This document shows, piece by piece, positions 30,614 through 42,835 of a stretch of DNA of 64,000 nt. A program made the translations under genes and the position numbers. Source of the stretch: Hyposmocoma kahamanoa (lineage: Eukaryota; Arthropoda; Insecta; Lepidoptera; Cosmopterigidae). Below the pieces are notes generated by a model. The model was not told the origin of the DNA. It made no database searches and saw nothing but the letters and a program-made list of their open reading frames with translations. Location of the stretch: the NCBI RefSeq assembly GCF_003589595.1, contig NW_020654748.1, positions 6,329,140 through 6,393,139 of the forward strand. The letters are read 5' to 3'. Each line of letters begins with the position of its first letter. Positions within the stretch are counted from its first letter, which is position 1.

Positions 30614-31023
30614 TTCATAATATTATATTTTTAATATTAATAAATTTTGTTTCTTCTACTTTTTTTATTATACATCTTCCTCTATTACAAATAATATACT
30701 ATTACAATTATAAAGTCAGGTGGGATATGAGTAACATACTTTATTTTGAGTCAAATGTTTTGAGCTCGAGAAACACAGACAAACTCTTATAAGAAGGTTG
30801 AAGTACACTAAACTTGCGTTTGTTTATCAGCTTTACGTATTTTAAAAATCGTTACGCTAAATACAATACTTACGATGTATTTGCCGAAAACAAGCAAATA
30901 GTGCTTATGGTTTGCTTCCCCCAAATGATGGAGTAAGAGGAATAGATAGCGATATTTCATGTGAATATTATGTATAAGTACCTATACCTTATGTCATTCA
31001 TATGTTTGATTGCAAGATTTCAC

Positions 31024-32230
31024 AAACTCATGAGGATAGTTTTATCAGACCACGGAGAGGCCGCATTCTTGTGTATTGGCGTGACAGGACTCATTTGATA
31101 GTAGATTGTACAACAAGTGCATAAAACGCGTCATTTTAACCGAGGCGAGTATATATATACTTAAGTCGAGGTAAAATGAGTTTTATGAACGAGTTATACA
31201 CTCTGCTTTTCACTTCGATTGCGAGAAAATTAAACAGCAATATTACAAATAAACGATAACACACCTATTGCCAAGAAATAATAAGAACTTTCCGCCAATG
31301 TACTACTTTTTTTTCTACACGTGACGTCGTACTACATAATGCTCAGTTATATTTTACAAGCTTTAATTTTTTATGCATTTCTATTTCTTATAACTTATTA
31401 GAATTACTATTGCCTACTTTTTTAATTTTGTAATATAACACGAATTAAAAAAACAAAAGTAAAACTTTATTTTATAAAGTTCTAGCGTGCGTGGCTGTTG
31501 ACGCAGGCGTCATTGCCTCGATCTTAAACGACGATTTTATTTTATGCACTAGAGCATAAAATCCTATTTTATGCAGCCTACACCCAGCATAAATACAAAC
31601 TTTAAGAGCATGAGAAGTAACAAAACGGTTCTTTTTTTTTTTAAAGAAGCCATCTGTTGCCTTTCGAAATGTTCAATTGTCAATAGTAAATTAAAAATAA
31701 AAATAATATTTTAACGCGCATTTTAAGATTAGAAGGGAAAGTTTGAAGATTATAATTCACGAGAATAAGAAGAGAAAAACCCTCAGAACTGCTGAGTATA
31801 AACTTATACTCTCATAAATGGAGGAGAAATGGATCTTAGGTAGTATGTGGAATGACGTACCACCCAATTATAGTCATTGCACCACTTTCAAAAGAAAATA
31901 AAGTGTAAGCAATGGCTACTTAACGCACAGAAATCACAATGTTGCTGGACTAAACTATCAAATCTGAATCACGTTGCAGCAAATCGTTTGTTTGAATTGT
32001 TTTAGGTTTCTGATTTTATTTGTCACCTGAGTAAATTTAAATTTATGTAAGAAGTTAAAATCCGGTACTTGTTAATTACTGTTCTTTTGTTTTGTACCAC
32101 CACAGCCTAACAAATATTTGAACACAAAACAATTTAGTAACCTCGCTTTGCAGCTAGATGGCGTTGGGATCAAAAAATTCAATTTTATATTTTTTTACAA
32201 CGCTATCAAAGTGTTCTCAGCAAGGTATTG
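31024..32230. other. Unassigned AT-rich DNA
   Basis: No gene, RNA or recognised repeat. An inverted motif around 31130-31180 (ATTTTAnCCGAGGCGAGTAT against CTTAAGTCGAGGTAAAATGA) gives weak dyad symmetry. Confidence 0.3.
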
Positions 32231-32249
32231 ATATTGAATGAAGAAATTT

Positions 32250-32590
32250 AGCTAGAGTCGCACGCCTATGCTTCGACTTGTGGGACAGCCGGTTGAAAAC
32301 ACTAATGACCGCATCCTCAACAGCTCGAGTACTCCGTAGCATCACCTACCACGCTTCCTCATGAGCTTACACTTGTGGGACTGCCGAGATACCTCAAGGC
32401 CGAGCCTATGTAACCCACTCCCACCGGTGTGGGACAGGTTTCGTAGCTCCGCTAGCCGGGTAGCTGTAGACCCCTCGTACTGCTATCGTAAAGCTTTCTG
32501 GTTGTACTTCGTATCCTGCCTGTTCAATGAATACTACTTGCTGTGCATAATATGTTGTATATTAAACATATCTCAAAAACTTTAAATGTA
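32250..32590 (+). other. Compositionally distinct unidentified segment
   Basis: Locally GC-richer than its surroundings, with GACTTGTGGGACAGCCGG and CACTTGTGGGACTGCCG as an imperfect direct repeat and the dyad CCCACCGGTGTGGG. The frame 32361-32585 reads CNPLPPVWDRFRSSASRVAV and YCYRKAFWLYFV, protein-like but unrecognised. It could be part of a retroelement ORF; I would not assign a function. Confidence 0.3.
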
Positions 32591-32640
32591 TGATCGTTGT
32601 GAAATCTAGACATAAAGTGGAAGTTGTAAAGCAGCATGTA

Positions 32641-32760
32641 GAGAGGAGGATTTTTTCCTTAGTGTTCGATCTTCGTATTAATGATTGTAACAAACTAGTG
32701 GAGTAATTTCACAAAAATAATTGAATATCATGGTAATCAAACATTGTGACATTCAATAAA
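32641..32760 (+). repeat. Family C SINE, 3' part
   Basis: GGAGGATTTTTTCCTTAGTG, TTCGATCTTCGTATTAATGA, CTAGTGGAGTAATTTCAC and the doubled ATTGAATATCATGG / CATTCAATAAAC tail. The tRNA head is missing. Confidence 0.7.
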
Positions 32761-33395
32761 CTTAAATAATTATAATTGTTATTTATTATATTAAATAATG
32801 AAGTTAATTATTTTTTGTGCTGAACAATAGAAATAAAGAAAACAATTTATACTTTATATATTCTTCGTTGAAATGTATCAAATTAGAATATATTATTTTT
32901 ATATCTACAAATTTAACAAAGCCGTTGTTTATAATTCAAAGAATTGTCCCGAAGAGTCCTTATCTCAATGTGATTAACGGACGAAATTAATTTCCCGTAG
33001 TGAATAAATCACTATGGACCCGTTTTATATTTGGCTCAAATTTCTTAATTGAAACAACTGTAGGTTCAAGTGGGCTTGCTGAGGGCTTAGTTTGTGTTTT
33101 ATTGCTCAATTTGAACAATGTTCTCGCGGATGCCCTCTTTGAATAATTTATGCCACAATAGCTATTTTAAGATAAATGACGCATTATCGATAAGTTACCT
33201 TTGTCAAATATTAGGTTACCGATTTGCTAAGCGTGAATAAAGGAAGCTTATTCCGCTTTTTATGTATAATTACGGGACCCTAACAAACCAAAGAAAATAA
33301 GGACGTATTCCGAAAGCCTTCTTACGTGTTCTACAGAAAGGTGTTAAAGAAAATGCAGCTTCATTGTTGAAATATGCATTCTGTGTATGTTACAG

Positions 33396-33490
33396 ATCAA
33401 ATTGGCTTAAAAAGTATTTTAAAACATCATTCACTAATGATACAATAAGGAAGTCATACCAAAATGAATTTTTCGGTTCACATGTTAAAG
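33396..33490 (+). CDS. Weak internal-exon candidate
   Basis: Acceptor-like TGTGTATGTTACAG precedes an open stretch reading SNWLKKYFKTSFTNDTIRK and SYQNEFFGSHVK, followed by AAAG|GTTACG, a poor donor. The frame stays open to 33810 but the residues beyond look random. No family recognised and no supporting neighbour exon. Confidence 0.15.
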
Positions 33491-34264
33491 GTTACGTTTG
33501 TTTAACACTTTTCTTCACACTTATCTACTCAGAACCAAAATGGTCGGTCGGAAGTATCTTTGGCCATCGACTATACAGTTCCACTAAGGGCCAGCGTCAA
33601 CCAGCGGACAGCAAGGGAGAGGACGTCAAATTTATCTATGTATTATATGCTATTACATTTTATGCTATTAGGGGAACATGGGATATTGGGAGCCTGCGGG
33701 TAATGAGATCGGTGTTAAACTGGACTTTGCGAATGCTCGTATTTGTGCAAACGGCACTCCTGTCTTCGTTAACGTTCGACAAGGTTCGAGTCCCGTGGGC
33801 GCCCCCGTAGAACCCCGCGTTTAGTCGTATGAGATGATTGTGTTTTTCGCTCCGCGCTTATAACATTTGCTAAATTTCATCATCCCAGGTAAGCATTAAC
33901 TTTGATACTACATTGCATTTACACTAGCTATGTCACCATATTTATCAAATTTTAGAAGTTATGCTTGAAATCACAATAAAAATAGAAATGTTTTTACTGT
34001 TTTATTCCTTTTTCAATTCGATGTTACGCGGGTAATGAGAGCTATTTGGCTCTCCTTATCCCATTGCAATATTCACTGGATATTCCTCTAACACTTTCTT
34101 GTTTATTTTCATTACTTTTTAACTTAAATATTTTATTACTTTTTTTTTTCAAACTGATTATATATAATGGCCCCCATTTGACATACGGGACTCTTACCGG
34201 CTCCTATTTCCCGAACTGTAGGGTAATGAGAGCGAATGACATGTTTTAGTTTTTAGGTTTTTTT

Positions 34265-34560
34265 ATGTACCGTCTAGGCTCTCGGGTTTCTCTCAGAGAA
34301 AAGTTTAAGGTGACTGGTATCATGACTGTGACATCACAGTACATTTACTCAAATATTTTATATGCCCGTAAAAATATACATAATTTCAATAAGAAAGAAG
34401 ATATCCATAATATTAACCTTAGAGGTAAATCCAAACTCATGGTACCACGATTTCGTTTAACCAAGGTAAACAACTCTTTTATGGAGAACTGTATACGTTT
34501 TTACAATAAGATTCCGGAGCATAAATTTCACAATATGCCCAGGATCCAAATGTAACAAAC
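34265..34560 (+). pseudogene. LINE ORF2 C-terminal fragment
   Basis: The frame reads TVTSQYIYSNILYARKNIHN, then VPRFRLTKVNNSFMENCIRF and YNKIPEHKFHN. The order (LYIYE-like helix, His/Asn-rich middle, VPRFRL, NSFxxxxIRFYNKIP) is the usual C-terminus of CR1/Jockey-like ORF2. It lacks the RT core and ends in TAA at ~34554. The native start is missing, so the Met at 34265 is arbitrary. Confidence 0.65.
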
Positions 34561-36675
34561 CTTCTATCGATTAGGATGGCAATAAAGTCCGACCGGCAAT
34601 AAAATAGAACCAGACATGATAACCGTAATTGGGCGACCGTAGAAGATTCGGTAATCAAGGGCACCGTGTACTCAAAGGCTGCAGTAAAAACCCTCGGCCC
34701 TGCAACAGACGACCTTTGACCACCCACAAAACCCACAAAGCGTTCAATTTAACACGAATGGGTGTAACTTAAAACGAAAAATATTTACTTTTTCGATATC
34801 AAGTTCAATGGTGCGATGTTAATAAATCATTTTGTGAAAAATGAGCTACGTACTTACGTTTGGTAGGGAAAGAAAGATCAGAGCCGAACTGGAACCATCA
34901 GTCAACGATGGAATTTGACCATACCGCCCTCTCTTTGTGCTCTGTTTGCATTGTACATTTACGCCAAGACCTTTCTCGGCTTTTATCATATTGACACAGA
35001 CGAGTTTAATCCTTCAATTTCGACCGCCTTTTCTCATTCAAAAGGAACTTCATACTGTATTTTTAATGAAGCAAGGTACAATTGCCTGCAGCTAACATTT
35101 CGCTTTAATTGCGTCACTATTACGCTACATTACGTACTCAAATGTCAATAGTATTGCTACGTGAAACCTAGGTAAGCAAATAGACCTGAAGATATATTAC
35201 GCTATAAGGTATATTTATTCAGTTGAAGTGGAAGCTATAAGACCTGATGATTAAAGATTAAAAACACAAGATTTTAAAAAGAAACATAATTCTCGAAAAT
35301 ATCCTTATTATTATCCCATTATGAATAAAAAGTAGAAAACTTTTAATTAAGTTGTTTTGTTGTAAGATCGGCTTTTCATACTGTGAAATTAATTTGCATG
35401 ACCCTTTTGTTAATTTTACTTTTGTCAACGTAAACACATTTCACATTTACAATGAACTTATTGTTATAAAATGTAAATAACGCAATAACAACGATTATAT
35501 CGTTTACAAAAGCTATTTTATGATCATTTAAATATCCGTCATTTAGAACCAGTGTCAACGGTGAACACAGAAAATTAAATTTTAACTAGCGCCAGGCTGA
35601 TTAAGCTACCAGCTTTTGTCCACTGAAACGCAAGTCAAAACATCCTTTTATATGAATTTATTCGCATTTTAGAAGGGAAATCGCCGTCTCATTATCTTAA
35701 TACTGTTTTCGGCGATTTGCGAACAAAACAGTCCATGGGGCAGGTTTACAGGCGTTATTAGCTTAAATTAGGGGGTCGTTTTGATTACTTTGTTGATTTT
35801 GTCGCTTGTTAGGTCAACAAAATTATTCATGCCCCCATTGAGGAAAAATAGGTATACTTTGTTTTTGATCTTGATTTGAATTAGGAGGTATCGCGTGAGC
35901 CGTAATTGCTGAGCATACATACAATATTAATCCATGTAATATAAGCAATGTGGAATAGGACACGTCGAGAATATAATTCCTTCATTAATTTAATCTCGCG
36001 AAATAAGCACGTAGCAGAATCCACTATACGTAATTGGCATCGAGTTCTTTTTTCGAACATTGACATATCCTTAACTAACAGAACATACAAAAAGCAGAAA
36101 ATCCGGATTGAAATGGAATTGGCAAATGGGTGAAAATCATTAACACCAGGCACAATCGGCTTAGCGATACAAAGCAATGCGTACTAGCAATGGTACAAGC
36201 TATTTTAGGCTCCAGTGAACACTCTTCAACTGTATATTACTTTACGTAATTTATTTTGAAACCTTTTTCGGCAACAAAGTTACAACAAGTGAAACCAACT
36301 TATTATAACACAAAGTAAACCATTATTTATTTATTTATTTATTTATTTATAAACATTATAAAAACAAGAACACTACAAATCAGATAATATTATCTACAAA
36401 CCTCCTTTACGAAGTTGCTAAACAGAATGAACATCACAGAATTTCCGCAATGTGGCGAGCATTATCAGCTACGTGGAATATTGCCAGAAGGTCTCTGAGA
36501 GTAAAAAAGGAAAAGAATTTCACAAAGAACGCTTTTCTACAAAGTGTGTCTAAGTCGTTATACGAATGTTAAAGAAGTTATGGCTGTCTACTTTGTACGG
36601 TTGGTTTAGAATTTATTTATTTGTTACTGCTTGTACAATTTGTGCTAAGTAGACATTAAAATTATCACACTGACA
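34561..36675. other. Unassigned DNA; ends with (ATTT)n
   Basis: No gene or repeat family recognised. Short ORFs on both strands at 35881-36177 mirror each other. An (ATTT)n microsatellite lies at 36322-36350. Confidence 0.3.
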
Positions 36676-36678
36676 GTA

Positions 36679-36865
36679 ATGAACCCTGTTGGTGCATTAC
36701 AAATTACAATTACGGGTGCCATGGACACACATCGACAACCACAAAAATCACCCAAACTCACGAGAGAAATAAATGTAGGCCATACAAATATTTCTCCCGG
36801 CCCGGGAATCGAACCTGGGACCTCTGCGTGGCAGTCCGGCATGGAACCGTTCGGCCACGGAGGCA
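36679..36865 (-). repeat. Family B tRNA-derived SINE, best-preserved head
   Basis: On the minus strand, box A TGGCCGAACGG and box B GGTTCGATTCC are both intact, followed by CCGGGAGAAATATTTGTATG and CTCGTGAGTTTGGG. The 3' end is truncated near CGACACAGGG and the (ATT)n tail is lost. A separate short ATT run follows the head side at 36890-36906. Confidence 0.8.
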
Positions 36866-36924
36866 GTTAAATAAAAATAAATAAAAAATGCATTATTATT
36901 ATTATCATTGACATCTACTTTAAG

Positions 36925-37130
36925 GCGGATTCCTACGGTCCATGCTCCGTCTCAAAGCCCGCGCCGAGGGAAGTAGTCCGCCCGAGCTCGCCCGTGCTCG
37001 CCCGTGGCGAATCCTGTTCGGATCCGCGCGCTGGTTGGTAACTTCAACGGCGCGGGCCGCACTATGGGAAGAAGCGAGCCCTAAAAGCCTGCCCTTTAGT
37101 ACATTTTTAAAATGTTATATTTGAAATTTA
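36925..37130. other. GC-rich patch without clear identity
   Basis: CpG-rich (AAGCCCGCGCCGAGGG, CGCCCGAGCTCGCCCGTGCT). It contains direct repeats GCTCGCCCGTG but no paired inverted ends and no splice-bounded frame that convinces me. It may be a MITE interior or a decayed regulatory island. Confidence 0.3.
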
Positions 37131-37230
37131 GACCAAACAGCCATTAGTTAGCTGAATTGATAAAGAATGATGTTCTGCATTCAAACTGCATTTAAAAAAC
37201 CGCGTTTGCAATGCCCGAGCATTCTCGCTC

Positions 37231-37278
37231 GCGCGGTCACTGGAATGTTTGGATGCTCGAACATTCCAATGACCGCGC
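37231..37278. other. GC-rich hairpin, 19 bp arms
   Basis: GCGCGGTCACTGGAATGTT and AACATTCCAATGACCGCGC are inverse copies with one mismatch and a 10 nt loop (TGGATGCTCG). Flanking GCATTCTCGCTC and GCGCGCTTTCTCGCC extend weak symmetry. It could be the core of a foldback element or an RNA hairpin. Confidence 0.65.
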
Positions 37279-38151
37279 GCGCTTTCTCGCCTTCAGCGCG
37301 GCGAAACTGACGCTTCCATTCCATTCCGTTCCGCCACAATGTAAATTGAACTTACTCTCACCTCTCTCAGATCTTTTTTGTTGTGAAGAGAGCTACGTGT
37401 AAATTCAAAATCAGTTGAGCCTTATGAACTTTATAAGGTCGAGTACACTACATACCTATGCTACTCGTATGTGCACCGAACGGTCAATATGTCTTTTTAA
37501 AAATGTGTACATCGTATTTACAAATACTTGTGCTTGCAAATCTCAGCCATCTGCAGCGTTCCTTAAAAAACCAATAAAGTCACTAAGATCACATTTATTA
37601 TATTAGATAGTGCGTCAATCAATGACATAGTAAAGCGGATAAGTGCTGTATTTCGAAAACCAATAGCATTTAACAAAATTACCAAGTTACTAAAACACAG
37701 CTCTTGTCCGCATCGTTTAGGTTACTATATAAATGTAACAATTTAAATAAAGTAAATTACTTAATTAAACATTTGAATGAAGCATTTGCCGGCATCGTGT
37801 CGTACCTACTTTACAATCTCTTTCAGGTTAACAAAGCAGTGAACCACTTTCGAAGTATTTCATTCGGGCAACAGCTTCGGCGCGGGCCAAGTTTCCAAAT
37901 AACCATAAAATGAATTAGCTAATATTATTACGTGTTGTTTTCTTATTATTATTGAAATGATTTACTATCTACGAATCACATTAAATAGTAATCATGGGTT
38001 CTTTTCGCAGAGGGAGGTGCTGATGTCGTTTGAATGTGTACAGTTTAATCAGTCATCTGACGAAGTCCTATGACATGACAGTCGTTAGCAGAATAACCAT
38101 ATGAAGTTAAGGAGAGAAGTTGATGGTCAATGCTTTATAAACGATTCCAGT

Positions 38152-38437
38152 CATTGACTTACAATTATATGGACGTCGGGTCCGCGCTAAAAAGTGTCCG
38201 AACTTATAGGGCGTTAAAATCGTATACAGAGCGTTATTCACGCTTTAGTCTTCGTTTGTTCGACTGACAGCGAAGCAAGCAAAATTAGACAGTACTGCGA
38301 TGACATTACAATTTAAATTCAACGTTTTAGCTTTTTCATATTCGTTTACATGTCACTACGTTTAAATAGGTTGACTTGGGACATTTTTTTCGTGGTTTTT
38401 GTATTAGACCCGTCGTTCATTTATTTGTAAGTCAATG
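38152..38437 (+). mobile_element. M8 MITE, 286 bp, with 8 bp target duplication
   Basis: Ends CATTGACTTACAATTATATG and CATTTATTTGTAAGTCAATG; perfect duplication ATTCCAGT at 38144-38151 and 38438-38445. It is 58 bp longer than the other two copies because of extra sequence in the right half (AGCAAGCAAAATTAGAC and a TTCATATTCGTTTACATG stretch), so it represents a second subtype. Confidence 0.9.
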
Positions 38438-38445
38438 ATTCCAGT

Positions 38446-40480
38446 GAAAAGAAATAATCTGTGTCATTATGGACTTATTTCTTTTTTGCACAGAATACAT
38501 TCACGTCAAAAGTTATTTTACCATTTCTAGTGGCAAAAAGTTTAAAATAACAAGACCTCTGCTTTAAATACCATTATCAAACTCACATTAATAGCCATTT
38601 GTCGCCACTGAATATCGAAATAATAATTTGGAACACGCCACAGACGCCATTTTGTCGTGTTGATGGAGATATAACTCAGATTGATTTATCCAAATACCCA
38701 AAGCGATTTTTAATCAATTTGACTGTAACTTGACATCAAAGTAACAATACTTGATCTAGACAAAGGGAAAACAAGCTCACATCTCACAATTCAAGGGACT
38801 ATCCATATTAAGATAATCGCCCAAACATCTCTGACATGTATTTAGCAATTTCACATTTTATTACTTTTTAATACATTTTATGAACTTTAACTCTCTTGAG
38901 TATTATAAAGTTTTAATTAATGACACAACTGGGAGTTGAAGAGCGTCATCTAATCATGCCTAATTTGAATTTTAATAATTTGAAATAAACCCTCCTAATA
39001 CACGAACAAATTTTAAATAACATTAGCTATTCAATAAAGTTTTCGGAAGGTCTTCTCGAGGGTAAGGTTATCTTCAAGTTTCGACAGATTACAGTTTATG
39101 GGTGCGTTCGTCGATAACCTATACGATCATATGGGATGATAACCCTTGTCAAGAAGACTTCATAGCTGACGTTGATCAGACAGAGGTCTTTACTAGCACA
39201 CTTTGAACAACCTTATCTATGCGATTCTACAAATTCAGAACTAAAATCCTATTCGTAAACATTCATCGTTCAAATTTGATTGGGGTCGCTTAGTGAACTG
39301 CATATATAAGTTTGTGGTTTTGTATTTCCTGCAGCCGGCAGATGAAGTATGGAGTCCATAGATTACAGTACTTATATGTTTATACGACCGTTTTATGACT
39401 GACATCCGTCAATCCATTGACGATGTAACCAGTTTCATGTGTTTACTGTGAGTTTACTGCCCGCTGAATGTCATAGCATCTATATATTCGTTATAATGTG
39501 TCTGTTGGACAAAACTATAGCAACTTTATACGCGGACGACTGGTAGCAAAAAGCAAGGTTCAATATTATCAAGATCTTTATTGTCTTTGATAATTATCGT
39601 GAAAATCATGATATACGATAATTGTCCATTCTGATTCATAGTTTTGTGTCTTTAGTTTTCGACTAAAAACACAAAAAAAACCTTTACAAAAACGATTTGG
39701 TGTGACTTTTTTAGACTGACTTTCGTTGCTGCGCGTGCAATACCGCTGAAGAGCACTTTGTGAATACCGCGTAACAGCGTTTTCACGATTTTACAGGAGG
39801 AATAAAAAACTTAATATCTTAGCTATTGAACTATATCTTACCGACTGAACTCTGTAGTTACTTCTTTGCGATTCACTTTGTAGAAACATAAAGTAAGTTT
39901 ACCCATAACTTGTTTAGATTCCTGATAAAGTCACTAACGCGGTTTTGTAGTAACAAATTACAGAAAAAGTAGTATACTGCTGGTAGGTGCGCGGGATTGA
40001 AATGAAACATTTTATTAAAGGTTTGATTTTATTATGACTAGGGAGCAAAAGTGACAGAAAGTAAGGAGGCTTTTGCCCTTCTCTTGGACAATACAGGGTC
40101 ATAATAATAAATTAATAAAAAAGGTTCTAAGACAAACATCTTCTTAGACCAAAAAATTATTATAAGATAAACAATAAATTGTTACTGTTCGTAGTCAAAT
40201 TATATAGAAATCTTTTTATAAGTAAGTCAAAAAGAATTATTAAATTTTGTAGTTTGAAAATATGTGTAATTAAGAATAACAAAAAAAACAGTCTCATAAG
40301 TTCTCTGAAAATCATAGCCGCTTCATCTTGTTAAATGTTTTGCACAAATATAATTAAGAGGTAGTGTCTTGCTCTGTAGCCACGCCACGCCCTATTTTTT
40401 TTATTATCATATTACCCACTAATCTTAGAGGATGGAAAAAAATAATTTCCATAATCTAAAACTAATAATACACAGCTGAC
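38446..40480. other. Unassigned AT-rich DNA
   Basis: No recognised repeat, RNA or gene. An acceptor-like TTGTATTTCCTGCAG at ~39334 is followed by only a short frame. Nothing else stands out. Confidence 0.3.
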
Positions 40481-40489
40481 GTACATGAC

Positions 40490-42110
40490 TTGGCGTCAGA
40501 CCCCTGGCAGGCGCGCTTTATATCAGGAGATTCGTCGAGCTGTGCTGATGCTGTAGTCGAGGTTTTGCGTTGGGTATGGAGTGTTACATACCATACTCTG
40601 ATGCACCTAATGGACCCCAAGCTCGTAACACGTGAGCAGTCCGCGTAACAAGCTTGGGCAGATGCTCGACTACGAAAAGCTCCGAGTACTCAGAATTTGA
40701 AGAAAGCTTTTAATAAGGCCGCCAAGAAGTGCAAAAAAGTATGTTACGTAGGGCTAAGTTCGATCATGTGCGCCACATAGGGGGCAAGTTTGCCTCTTAT
40801 CCAGCAGGCAGCAAATCCTTTTGGTCTCTGGTCAAAGCGGTCGAATCCGACTTTTGTCGCTCATCTTTGCCACCTCTGCTGAGGCCGGATGGCTCGCTGG
40901 CTCATACTGCGGAGAGAAGACGAATCTTATTGCCTCACTCTTTGCAGAGAGTCCGCGTTTGGATTCCGCAGGGAACCTACCACCTACTTTACCTCGGGCT
41001 GGCTGCAATGTGTCGCCAGTTTGCATACGTCAAAAAGAGGTACTTAGAACTCTGCGAAATCTAGACGTAAATAAAGCTAGGGGGCCAGATTTCGGAGGGA
41101 ATTCCAGCAATAGTCCTGCGTAACTGTGCGCCCGAGTTGTCTCCTGTTCTCACAGATCCTGTACCGCCTCTCACTTGAGACTGGTATAGTTCCCAGGTCG
41201 CGGAAGGTTGTAAACGTGCAACCTGTGCCGAAAAAAGGAAGCAGAGCTGACCTTATCAATTATAGACCTATCTCAGTCACTTCCATACTCTGCAAGACTA
41301 TTGAACGTGTACGTAGTAGTCCAGTCGTACCTGGAAGACAACGACCTCCTTAGTGATCGCCAGTACGGATTCCCACGAGGGCGATCTACTGAGGATTTTC
41401 TTGTGTATGCCTGTCACATATGGAGCGAGGCTATAGAAAAGCAAGGTGAGGGACTTGCAGTGTCTTTAGACATTTCTAAAGCCTTTGACAGGGTCTGGCA
41501 CGCAAGCCTTTTAAATAAGCTTTCCTCTTATGGGGTTCCCACTGACCTTTGTAATTGAATCTCGGATTTCTTGAGTAAACGTTCGATTCGAGTGATCTTA
41601 GAAGAGTACTCTTCCGAACATACGGCGATAGTTGGAGAGTTCCTCAGGGTTCCGTACTGTCTGCAACTCTCTTTCTGTTGCATATCAATGATATCTTAAT
41701 TCCAGGTACCTTTGCATTGCTGATGACAGCATAGTTGAAGATGTAGGTACTTGACCAATGCAAGGGACAGTGAAGAGGAAATCCAGTCTTGTCGAGAGTC
41801 CATGGTTAGTCGTTTTGATTTGACACTCCAGGCAGTCTCCGATTGGGGCGATGCCAATCTTGTCAAATTTAACGCTACCAAAACGCAGGCGTGTCTATCC
41901 CCCGGGCGGCGTCGTGGTGGGGTAGGCCCTCCAGTCTGGACGGAGAGTCCCCACATATCCCCTGAGTCTCCCTGGGCTCAGGGGTATTAATATAGATTTC
42001 CCCCCGTTAAAAAAAAAGAAAGGCGTGTCTATTCTCCACAAAACGGAATTCCTTTGAGCTGACTCCGACTTGTCGTGATATATTCATACCGATGCCCGAC
42101 TGTGTCCACT
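40490..42110 (+). pseudogene. Broken Jockey-like LINE ORF2 (reverse transcriptase)
   Basis: Readable blocks in order on the plus strand: PASKKCKK and MLRRAKFDHVRHIGGK (~40715-40790), PPLLRPDGSLAHTAE, EVLRTLRNLDVNKARGPD (~41040-41090), YRLSLETGIVPRSRKVVNVQ and PVPKKGSRADLINYRPISVT (41160-41280), LLSDRQYGFPRGRSTEDF, LAVSLDISKAFDRVWHASLL with the catalytic Asp (41455-41510), VPQGSVLSATLFLLHIND (~41640), AIADDS replacing the YADD box (~41718) and SDWGDANLVKFNATKTQACL (~41840-41895). Several frameshifts and stops separate them. The tail is split by a retroinsertion at 41899-42020. The element is inactive. Confidence 0.85.
41899..42020 (+). mobile_element. Short retroinsertion with A-rich tail and 12 bp target duplication
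   Basis: AGGCGTGTCTAT occurs immediately before (41887-41898) and after (42021-42032) a 122 bp GC-rich segment (CCCCCGGGCGGCGTCGTGG ... CTGGGCTCAGGGGTATTAAT) ending in an A-rich tail (42009-42020). This is the signature of target-primed retroposition into the dead LINE. The insert could be a SINE or the 3' end of another LINE; I do not recognise the parent. Confidence 0.8.
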
Positions 42111-42621
42111 TATTTTCCTTTTTATCATTAACTTTCAAAGAATAAATTTTAACGTTACTTCGTCTTGATGAATTTGATCTCTTAGTTCTCCTAGTCGCAG
42201 GTTTCGTGCAGAGATCGTGCTATAACTTCTTCATTAATTTGGTAAATACGCGGACTTGCGGCCAATTTCAGCAATGCTACTGTTTCGCGGTATTGTTTTG
42301 ATGGCAAAAATGAGGTTTCTTAGAGGCTAATTCAAATTCTGTGCGATCTAGCTTAAGTGAGTTAGCATTAAGGATCTGTTGGCGCGATATTTCAAAATTG
42401 TACCTTTTGCTGTTACGCCGTGTTTACCAACTGCTCTTCCGCGGTTTTGCACGCGCAGTAACGATTTGACACGTTTGTATACGTCTCGGAGACGAACATA
42501 TGGCATGACATGGCAGTTTCAATTAATTTCACATTTATATTAAGGTAAAAATCATCATCAAAGATTATCTAGATACTATATTTATCCAGGTAATTATCGT
42601 AATCATTATCAATGATAATTT

Positions 42622-42835
42622 AATAATAATAATAACGCACACATTCAACATTGCCCCGCACTAAGGGAAACCCTGTGTCGCGAGTGCCATGGACACACAA
42701 ATAGACAACCACAAATTACATCCAAACTCACGAGAGAAATAAATGTAGGCCATACAAATATTTCTCCCGGTCCGGAAATCGAACCTGGGACCTCTGCGTG
42801 GTAGTCCGGCATGGTAACCGTTCGGCCACGGAGGT
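42622..42835 (-). repeat. Family B tRNA-derived SINE, full length
   Basis: Complete from box A TGGCCGAACGG (near 42829) through box B GGTTCGATTTCC to the (AAT)n tail at 42622-42635. Together with 907 and 3954 it defines the family at full length, about 210 bp. Confidence 0.85.

Larger units (their letters stand above)
28852..31023. mobile_element. 2.17 kb segment bounded by ~145 bp inverted repeats
   Basis: 28852-28993 and 30878-31023 are inverted copies (shared blocks TGTGAAATCTTGCAATCAAA, GAAATATCGCTATCTATTCC, TCTTACTCCATCATTTGGGG and GAAGCAAAnCATAAGCAC), roughly 85-90 percent alike. They enclose a family A copy, a short ORF and an M8 MITE. This is the layout of a non-autonomous DNA transposon with long ends, but no clear target duplication is visible, so a rearranged inverted pair of one repeat remains possible. 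Confidence 0.5.

Noticed and set aside
33364..33810. 148-residue ORF on the plus strand
   Set aside because: No motif recognised, uneven composition, and the second half looks random. Only a short internal part has weak exon-like edges, listed separately at low confidence.
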